From the NCBI GenBank assembly GCA_035374585.1, contig DAOSPF010000033.1, positions 1 to 38,229 of the forward strand: a stretch of 38,229 nucleotides of DNA, read 5' to 3'. This document shows, piece by piece, positions 32,499 through 38,229 of the stretch. Numbering within the stretch: position 1 is the first letter of the stretch; the number at the start of each line of letters is the position of its first letter. The translations under genes and the position numbers were made by a program. The stretch comes from JAKPQD01 sp029572965. Its GTDB lineage: Bacteria > Bacteroidota > Bacteroidia > Bacteroidales > DTGW01. The notes below the pieces were generated by a model that made no database searches, was not told where the DNA came from, and saw nothing but the letters and a program-made list of their open reading frames with translations.

Positions 32499-34397
32499 TC
32501 AGTTTTTCAAAAGTTTTTCAGCAGATGCCATGTTCAAGCTATTGCAAACATTCTTAGCTTCGGGAGTGTATAAAAAAATGATGAGCTTCTCGTAACGTTC
32601 AACGACCTTACCGCGAACCATTTTCAATGTACTGTTCAGCATGTGGTTTTCTTCGGTAAAAGGTTCATTTAGTACGCCAATGGCAGCCGGCAACCAACGT
32701 TGCGGGAACATGTGCCCAAACTTTCTCCCAGTTCGATATTCGTTAACTTCGGATTCAATAAGCTTAAGTACCGCTTCTGGCGTAGGAGTATGGTGATGTT
32801 CGGATAATTTACGCTTTATGGCAACTATATTGGGCACTATAAGTGCAACTGTATATGGTTTTTGATTATTATACAACATACATTGCTCAATAAAAGAAGA
32901 CTGCGAAACCATGGCTTCTTCTATCCCTTCCGGACTATATTTTTCACCATCATCAGCAATCAAAAGGCTTTTAAAACGGCCAAGCACATATAAGAAATTA
33001 TCTTTATCAAGGTAACCCATATCGCCTGAGTAGAGCCAACCGTCTTTAATCGTTTGCCGGGTAGCTTCTTCATTTTGCCAATAGCCCGACATCACATTGC
33101 CACCTTTTATAACTATTTCTCCTTTTTCGCCCTGCGGCAAAACTTGTCCATTTTCGTCCCGGATAGTAAAATCCATATTAGGGACAAGAGAACCTGATGA
33201 ACCTAATTTATGTTTTGTAAGTGAATTGGCCGAAATTATTGGAGAAGCCTCGGTCAAACCATAGCCTTGCAACATGGGAATGCCAATGGCATAAAAAAAC
33301 CTTTGCAATTCAATGTCAAGTAATGCTCCTCCCCCAACAAAAAACTGAAGCCGGCCCCCAAAGTTTTCTCTTATCTTTTTAAACAAAATTGCATCAAACA
33401 ACCTCACCGGCAAATAAAACAATACCCTCCAACCCTTACCTTTATTGTATCCATTGCCATTATAAAGGTATGCTGTTTTCAGCCCGGTAGTAAAAAGCCA
33501 TTGAACAATAACCCCTTTAGCTTGTATAGCAGATTCAATGTTTTTTCGGAAATTTTTGGCCAAAGCCGGCACGCTAAGTAAAAAATGAGGGCGTACCTCT
33601 TTTATATTGACCGGAATATTTTTTAACGTTTCCAAAGGCGTTTTACCGCTTTGCACAGCAGCCAATGAAGCTCCGGCTTTTGCAACAGTATAAATACCCG
33701 CAGTATGGGCAAAAGAATGATCCCAGGGTAAAATAAGCAAAGTAACAAAATAGCTTGGAACAGCTATAAGCCCTAAAGCCTGGGTGGTATTGCAATAATA
33801 GTTGCCATGAGACAATATAATGCCTTTAGGATCAGCTGTAGTCCCCGAAGTATAACATATAGTAGAACTATCATCGGGCAAAATAGAAGCTATTCTTTTC
33901 TCTAACTCAGATTGTATATCAATTCCTGCATTTTTGCCCATGCAGACAACCTCTTTATAACTTATCTCTAAAGAAAAACCTAACGGCTCATCATCAACAA
34001 CAATGATTTTTTCAATGAGAGGAAGCGATGGCAATAACGAAACAATCTTTTTTGCCTGGTAACCAGAGGTAATGACAAATTTTGCCCCCGAATGTTTTAA
34101 CCTGAAAAGTAACTCGTCAGGTTCATTGAGCTTAACAGACAAAGGTACATTAACAGCAGCACAATACAATATCCCCAACTCTGAAACAACCCATTCTGTG
34201 CGACCTTCAAGAAGCATAGCAACGCGTTCGCCACGTCTTAGGCCTAAGCTCAGAAGCCCTTTAGCAAAAAAAATTACCTGTTGATGTATTTCTGCATAAG
34301 TAAGGGACTGATATTGGTCTTTTATTTTTTCCCACAAAAAAGGGTTACCACTATATTTTGCAACGCTATCTTCAAATAATTGTACTATAGTGCCCAT
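32499..34397 (-). CDS. Long-chain fatty acid--CoA ligase (AMP-binding, FadD15-like)
   Basis: A 632-residue acyl-activating enzyme that adenylates a fatty acid with ATP and transfers it to CoA. Adenylation motifs are complete: CYTSGTTADPKG (about 181-192, the P-loop), GYGLTEASPI (A5), YSGDMGYLD (A7) and LGRFKSLLIADDGEKYSPEG (A8). The catalytic lysine is probably in NSTLKMVRG near residue 595. No signal peptide is seen, so it is cytoplasmic or membrane-associated. The long insertion and C-terminus match the bacterial FadD15/ACSL-type long-chain group. It follows the unknown lipoprotein gene by 7 nt, so the two share the promoter at 35373-35403. Confidence 0.92.
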   Translation of the reverse strand: MGTIVQLFEDSVAKYSGNPFLWEKIKDQYQSLTYAEIHQQVIFFAKGLLSLGLRRGERVAMLLEGRTEWVVSELGILYCAAVNVPLSVKLNEPDELLFRLKHSGAKFVITSGYQAKKIVSLLPSLPLIEKIIVVDDEPLGFSLEISYKEVVCMGKNAGIDIQSELEKRIASILPDDSSTICYTSGTTADPKGIILSHGNYYCNTTQALGLIAVPSYFVTLLILPWDHSFAHTAGIYTVAKAGASLAAVQSGKTPLETLKNIPVNIKEVRPHFLLSVPALAKNFRKNIESAIQAKGVIVQWLFTTGLKTAYLYNGNGYNKGKGWRVLFYLPVRLFDAILFKKIRENFGGRLQFFVGGGALLDIELQRFFYAIGIPMLQGYGLTEASPIISANSLTKHKLGSSGSLVPNMDFTIRDENGQVLPQGEKGEIVIKGGNVMSGYWQNEEATRQTIKDGWLYSGDMGYLDKDNFLYVLGRFKSLLIADDGEKYSPEGIEEAMVSQSSFIEQCMLYNNQKPYTVALIVPNIVAIKRKLSEHHHTPTPEAVLKLIESEVNEYRTGRKFGHMFPQRWLPAAIGVLNEPFTEENHMLNSTLKMVRGKVVERYEKLIIFLYTPEAKNVCNSLNMASAEKLLKN

Positions 34398-34404
34398 GCA
34401 ATAA

Positions 34405-35346
34405 TTACTCTATTCGTTTAAGTTTGGTATAAAATTTCCCTTGGGTGATACGGGCTTTTTTTGAAGTATCAGCCGGAATAACACCTACGAACTCAAAATA
34501 GCCTTGGAGCGTATTGTTTTCAACAATTTTGTATATCTTTATTTTTCCTGAAGTCCCTTTTCGACCATCTGCCCAATAAGTAGTATTTCTGTCTGATGAA
34601 TAATTGGCCTTGATAAAACCAACAGATTCTATCAATTGTCCAATAGGATATTCTTTGTTCATCTTAAGCTCAATATCACTCATTTCAATAACAAGGGTTT
34701 GATTTTGCCAGGTACCGTTAATTACATATTTATCTATTCCATTGCCTGATATGTGGGTAGCAACTGAGTTATAAGACCTGAGCGTATCATTAACCCTGAA
34801 AGTCATGGATGCAGGCTTAATATCAATATTGGGAATACGGTCAGGATCAAACAATACCATGTTCAGGTTTATTTCACCTTCACATTCAAGCGTATCAATA
34901 CCGTTGATAAGGTCTGTTTCATAAGTTACAAACTTGTACCGCGCTTGTAAAACACTACCTTTCTGATACTTGGCCACTTCTACTGTTCCGGCCGAAAATT
35001 CATGTTCTACATTTGACTCATCCCTATAAGTAGCCCTAACCCCTGATGTATCATTAATCGAAGTAATAACCTCATAGGAAGTATTGCTCAGATTGACAAT
35101 TTTATAGAAAGTAATTTTTAAAGCTGTTTTCAAGCTATCATCAAGAGCATTAAATACTAAGGTAGTAGTATCTCCACCATAAATAACTTTATAATCTTGA
35201 ATATTATAGACTAAACTGGTATCTGCATCTTTATATGTGATTGTATTTTCATCAGCGCCAACACTCGACCCTCCTCCTTTATCGCTACACGAAACCAGAA
35301 TTAAACAAGCAGAAAAAAACAGAACAATTAGTTTGGAGTATTTCAT
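34405..35346 (-). CDS. Unknown outer-membrane-type lipoprotein
   Basis: A 313-residue protein from the start at 35346, which gives a lipoprotein signal: MKYSKLIVLFFSACLILVSC with Cys20, then a flexible SDKGGGSSVGADEN stretch. The rest is beta-rich with many Thr/Asp (YKVIYGGDTTTLVFNA, YFEFVGVIPADTSKKARITQ). I recognise no family. A longer frame from 35433 is excluded by the promoter: the predicted transcription start falls near 35367, downstream of it. The gene precedes the acyl-CoA synthetase by 7 nt. A link with fatty-acid uptake is possible but rests only on this adjacency. Confidence 0.75.
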   Translation of the reverse strand: MKYSKLIVLFFSACLILVSCSDKGGGSSVGADENTITYKDADTSLVYNIQDYKVIYGGDTTTLVFNALDDSLKTALKITFYKIVNLSNTSYEVITSINDTSGVRATYRDESNVEHEFSAGTVEVAKYQKGSVLQARYKFVTYETDLINGIDTLECEGEINLNMVLFDPDRIPNIDIKPASMTFRVNDTLRSYNSVATHISGNGIDKYVINGTWQNQTLVIEMSDIELKMNKEYPIGQLIESVGFIKANYSSDRNTTYWADGRKGTSGKIKIYKIVENNTLQGYFEFVGVIPADTSKKARITQGKFYTKLKRIE

Positions 35347-35372
35347 AATCATTTTTTGTTTAAATTTCATCA

Positions 35373-35403
35373 CAAACTTAAAGCTTTTTGAAAATAAAAC
35401 AAA
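35373..35403 (-). promoter_or_regulatory. Consensus Bacteroidota promoter for the lipoprotein-FadD operon
   Basis: The minus strand has TTTG (35403-35400), a spacer of exactly 19 nt, and TAAGTTTG (35380-35373), a perfect match to the Bacteroidota primary sigma consensus. It would give a leader of about 20 nt to the ATG at 35346. Confidence 0.65.
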
Positions 35404-35430
35404 AGATAAGCGAATGACATTGCTTATCTT
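35403..35430. promoter_or_regulatory. Inverted repeat adjoining the -33 element
   Basis: AAGATAAGC (35403-35411) and GCTTATCTT (35422-35430) are exact reverse complements with a 10-nt centre. The repeat abuts the -33 box of the lipoprotein-FadD promoter, a usual place for an activator or repressor site, and lies between two divergent genes. Confidence 0.5.
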
Positions 35431-35488
35431 CATGTTTGTTTTTTAATTAAAAACTAATAAAACAAATATGAATTCACATTTTTATTTA

Positions 35489-35509
35489 TAAAAAATAAAA
35501 AATAAAAAA
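35489..35509. repeat. Three tandem copies of a 7-bp A-rich unit
   Basis: The unit TAAAAAA occurs three times in exact tandem between the divergent lipoprotein and response-regulator genes. It may act as an A-tract upstream element or be a simple slippage product. Confidence 0.6.
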
Positions 35510-35579
35510 GAAAATTATACTGTACTCTGTTAAAAATTTTCTCACTTTTTTCTAACTTTAACAAAATAAACTAAAAACA

Positions 35580-36236
35580 ATGAACTCAAAAGTCAAATTA
35601 CTAATAGTTGACGACCACGACATTTTCAGACAAGGTGTTAAGATGCTGCTCAACAATGATTCTGCTGTGGAAGTAATAGGTGAGGCCAGTAATGGAAAAG
35701 AATTTCTTGACGTTGTTGAAAAGCTTGCCCCGGACGTTGTATTGATGGATATTGCCATGCCTGTTATGGATGGCATAGAAGCTTCGAAACTGGCTCACGA
35801 AAAATTCCCTAATCTGAAAATACTGGCCCTGACAATGTTTGGCGATGAAAAATACTATTATCCGATGATTCAGGCCGGCATAAAAGGTTTTATATTAAAA
35901 TCATCAGGCATAAGCGAGTTGCAAAACGCTATAAATATGATTTCGCAAGGCTTTAACTATTTTTCAAACGAGTTACTTTGCAAACTTATTAAGAATGTAA
36001 GCGAGAAAAATAGTGTCCCTGATGATAAAAATGATAAGCTCACCAAACGCGAATTAGAAATACTCAAAGAAATAGCTTGCGGTTTATCTAATGATGATAT
36101 TGCCCAAAAACTACATATCAGCCTTTCGACGGTAAAAACCCACCGCAACAGCCTGCTTCAAAAGACCGGCACTAATAATACTGCCAGCTTGATTATGCAT
36201 GCTATTAAAAACAAACTGCTCGTAGTAGAAGAATAA
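35580..36236 (+). CDS. NarL/FixJ-type response regulator
   Basis: A 218-residue two-component regulator. The receiver domain (1-120) has the acidic pair Asp11/Asp12 (IVDDHD), the phospho-acceptor Asp57 (VVLMDIAMPVMDG) and the conserved Lys107 (GFILKSSG). The output domain (about 153-215) is a LuxR/GerE helix-turn-helix (LTKRELEILKEIACGLSNDD, LHISLSTVKTHRNSL). It starts with ATG at 35580; an imperfect -7 box TAACTTTA lies at 35553-35560. A strong terminator follows, so it is expressed apart from the CheA gene downstream. Its partner kinase is not identified, though that CheA is a candidate. Confidence 0.93.
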   Translation: MNSKVKLLIVDDHDIFRQGVKMLLNNDSAVEVIGEASNGKEFLDVVEKLAPDVVLMDIAMPVMDGIEASKLAHEKFPNLKILALTMFGDEKYYYPMIQAGIKGFILKSSGISELQNAINMISQGFNYFSNELLCKLIKNVSEKNSVPDDKNDKLTKRELEILKEIACGLSNDDIAQKLHISLSTVKTHRNSLLQKTGTNNTASLIMHAIKNKLLVVEE

Positions 36237-36258
36237 ACACTTGGCTTAATATATCCTC

Positions 36259-36300
36259 AAGAGCTTATAGCAAACCAATGCTATAAGCTCTTTTTGTTTT
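36259..36300 (+). terminator. Strong Rho-independent terminator after the response regulator
   Basis: AAGAGCTTATAGCA (36259-36272) and TGCTATAAGCTCTT (36279-36292) form a perfect 14-bp stem with a 6-nt loop, followed by TTTTGTTTT. It starts 22 nt after the stop codon of the response regulator. Confidence 0.93.
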
Positions 36301-36412
36301 CTGATAACCTAAAGCTGTATTGCTGCATCCACCTTTCTACCGAGCCAAAAATCAACCTTTAGGTCAGGATAAATACACCCAACACACGATGCATTGAGGA
36401 GCCTTCAAAACC

Positions 36413-36420
36413 TAAATTTG
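36413..36420 (+). promoter_or_regulatory. Candidate -7 box of the cheA gene
   Basis: TAAATTTG matches TAnnTTTG and lies 17 nt before the ATG at 36437, downstream of the terminator. The best -33 candidate (ATTG at 36393-36396) is 16 nt away, shorter than usual. Confidence 0.35.
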
Positions 36421-36436
36421 TTAAAAAACTCAGTCT

Positions 36437-38229
36437 ATGGATCCAATTATTCAAAAATTTAGGGAGAAATTCTTTGACGAGGCAGGACGATTGCTCGACC
36501 AACTAGAGAAAGATTTGCTGGAGCTCGAAAAAGATTTATCCAATAAGGAACTTAAAGAGTCTGCTTTCAGGGCAATGCATACAATAAAAGGTGTCAGTGG
36601 CATGTATGGCTTTGATTTTATATGCGAGTTTACTCATAGTATAGAAAACCTTTACCAAGCTCTTCGAGAAAACAAACTTAATGTCGAACGAAACTTCTTT
36701 GACATCTCGTTTTCAGCCATTGACCACATAAGAAAACTTTTGGTAGATGAAAAACTCAACGACCCTACCAACCAGAAAAACCATCACGACCTCATCAACC
36801 AGGTCAACCAAATAGTGCAGACTGCACCTCCAAAGCCCGAACCAACCATTCAAAAAGAAGAAGCAACAACAAACGAGAATACTGAAAAAGCCAGTACATG
36901 GCACATATTGCTAAGAACTGATGAAAAAATGTATTTCAGGGGAATCAGTTTGCTGAACATTTTCAGGGAACTGGCTACCATTGGCGAATTTCAGATTAGC
37001 CGGTTAGACTTTATGAGCCAGACTGAATCTGACACCTGGAGCATTATCCTCACCTCCAAAGCGTCGCAGGATGAAATAACCGACATATTCCTTTTCATTG
37101 AAGACAATTGCAGCATTACACAACTTAGCCTGGAAGATGTAAACGGCATTTTTGCCCATCAGAATACCGAAGCCCAAGAAGAAAGCACAGACCATGAAAT
37201 TTCAATAATAGAATATATTGAAAATCAAAACAACCAAACTAACCAACCTAAAAAAGAGATTTCTTCAGAAGTTAAAGAGCAAAAGGCTGTAAAACAAAAA
37301 GAGGCCATTGAGCGAAAAAGAATATCTGTAGATTCGCAAAAGCTCGATCAACTGATGTACCTCGTAAGCGAGTTAATAACCGTCAATTCGCAGCTTGAAC
37401 AAAGCACAAAAGAAGTAACGTTTAATTCCATTCGAGGATTTTTAGAAAAAGTGGACAACCTCTCAAAACAATTTCGCAACAATGCACTTGAAATAAGGCT
37501 TGTTCCGCTCAGCGACACCATCTTGCGCTTCCAAAGACTTATCCGCGATTTATCAAAACAAATGCACAAAAAAATAAACCTTGAAACATCAGGCATTGAT
37601 ACCGAGCTTGACAAAAGCACAATTGACAACCTCAACGACCCTTTAATGCATATTATCCGTAACTGCATCGATCATGGCATTGAAACGCCAGAACAACGCA
37701 TGGCAAAAGGAAAACCAGAAACAGGAACAATCGCTATCAGTGCATATCACTCAGGAAATTATATTTATATAAAAATAGCCGATGACGGAAGTGGCATTGA
37801 CGCTGAAAAAGTCAGAAAAAAAGCCATTGACAAAGGCATTTGGAAAGCAGACTATCAGCCCACCCGAAAAGAAATCTTCGACCTTATATTCTTGCCAGGT
37901 TTCTCAACAGCTCAAAGTCTTACCGAAATCTCAGGGCGTGGCGTAGGCATGGATGTTGTACGCAAAAAAATCCAAAACCTCAGGGGTGATGTCGAAGTCG
38001 AATCAGAACAAGGAAAAGGAACGGCATTTATTCTCAAACTACAACAATCGGTAACCATCATAGACACCTTGCTCTTTACCGTTAATGAAAGCAATTTCAT
38101 TATTCCTATTTCCGACATTCAAATTTGCAGTCAATATAGTTTAAACGAAATAAACTTGCGCAGACATACAGCAACACTGCCATATAATAATCGACTCATA
38201 CCATTTATTGATATGCGTCAATGGTTTGA
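36437..38229 (+). CDS. cheA: CheA-type chemotaxis histidine kinase, truncated at the window end
   Basis: An open frame of 597 codons with no stop before the window edge. The N-terminal Hpt domain has the phospho-accepting His48 (AMHTIKGVSGMYGF). A second domain (about 155-250, starting WHILLRTDEKMYFRGIS) matches the CheA-associated middle domain, and a Gln/Lys/Glu-rich linker follows. The dimerisation helices start near 295 (ISVDSQKLDQLMYLVSELIT). The kinase core has the N box (HIIRNCIDHGIE, Asn409), G1 (IADDGSGID, Asp449) and G2 (SGRGVGMDVV, about 500). A CheW-like domain begins near 535 (SVTIIDTLLFTV) and is cut. It phosphorylates CheY-type regulators in response to receptor arrays. It has its own weak promoter-like box. 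Confidence 0.93.
   Translation, partial: MDPIIQKFREKFFDEAGRLLDQLEKDLLELEKDLSNKELKESAFRAMHTIKGVSGMYGFDFICEFTHSIENLYQALRENKLNVERNFFDISFSAIDHIRKLLVDEKLNDPTNQKNHHDLINQVNQIVQTAPPKPEPTIQKEEATTNENTEKASTWHILLRTDEKMYFRGISLLNIFRELATIGEFQISRLDFMSQTESDTWSIILTSKASQDEITDIFLFIEDNCSITQLSLEDVNGIFAHQNTEAQEESTDHEISIIEYIENQNNQTNQPKKEISSEVKEQKAVKQKEAIERKRISVDSQKLDQLMYLVSELITVNSQLEQSTKEVTFNSIRGFLEKVDNLSKQFRNNALEIRLVPLSDTILRFQRLIRDLSKQMHKKINLETSGIDTELDKSTIDNLNDPLMHIIRNCIDHGIETPEQRMAKGKPETGTIAISAYHSGNYIYIKIADDGSGIDAEKVRKKAIDKGIWKADYQPTRKEIFDLIFLPGFSTAQSLTEISGRGVGMDVVRKKIQNLRGDVEVESEQGKGTAFILKLQQSVTIIDTLLFTVNESNFIIPISDIQICSQYSLNEINLRRHTATLPYNNRLIPFIDMRQWF

Overview
The window comes from a low-GC member of the Bacteroidota, most likely a Bacteroidales or Marinilabiliales-type organism. 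The evidence is two SusC/SusD pairs, Bacteroidota-style promoters (TTTG, 19-nt spacer, TAnnTTTG), type IX secretion (T9SS) C-terminal signals on two proteins, and an almost complete lack of Shine-Dalgarno sequences. Two runs of exactly 100 N (28273-28372 and 29488-29587) show it is a draft scaffold. Nearly everything is on the minus strand; only a response regulator and a truncated CheA at the right end are on the plus strand.

Region 1 (20-21185, minus) is a polysaccharide utilization locus (PUL). In transcription order it encodes SusC, SusD, a second SusC, a second SusD and a DUF1735/DUF5627-type surface lipoprotein. A hairpin terminator (10195-10234) follows. Then come a GH43 with CBM6, two unknown membrane-anchored proteins, a second GH43 with CBM6, a GH2 beta-galactosidase-like enzyme, a small PLDc_N membrane protein, and a T9SS-exported CE6/SASA-type acetylesterase. 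The tandem SusC/D plus DUF1735 order resembles the xus core of xylan loci in Prevotella and Bacteroides, and the enzymes (arabinosidase/xylosidase, galactosidase, acetylesterase) suit a decorated, acetylated hemicellulose. The substrate is an inference: no GH10 xylanase and no HTCS or SusR-type regulator lie inside the window.

Region 2 (21480-27548, minus) is a compact five-gene operon. It encodes a duplicated-domain protein with a SPOR-like tail, an outer-membrane barrel with thrombospondin-3 and EF-hand calcium sites, a TlpA-like thioredoxin with a homopolymer frameshift in its signal peptide, a Gfo/Idh/MocA oxidoreductase and RuvC. A promoter-like site precedes it and a hairpin terminator follows.

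Region 3 (27665-31500, minus) carries a MORN/YwqK lipoprotein, a T9SS-exported subtilisin-like protease, xseA and a LOG-family phosphoribohydrolase. Both scaffold gaps fall here, removing the protease serine, the xseA C-terminus and the LOG N-terminus.

Region 4 (31547-35433, minus) holds a PAS-like/LuxR regulator, then an operon of an unknown lipoprotein and a long-chain acyl-CoA synthetase driven by a textbook Bacteroidota promoter with an inverted repeat beside it. Region 5 (35580-38229, plus) holds a NarL-type response regulator with its own strong terminator, followed by a CheA kinase cut off by the window end.

No rRNA, tRNA, CRISPR array, insertion sequence or prophage gene was recognised. 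The points most worth following up are the T10 frameshift in the thioredoxin gene, stem-loops at intercistronic positions in the PUL (one covering the probable start codon of the second susD), and a 107-bp inverted-repeat element after the first GH43.
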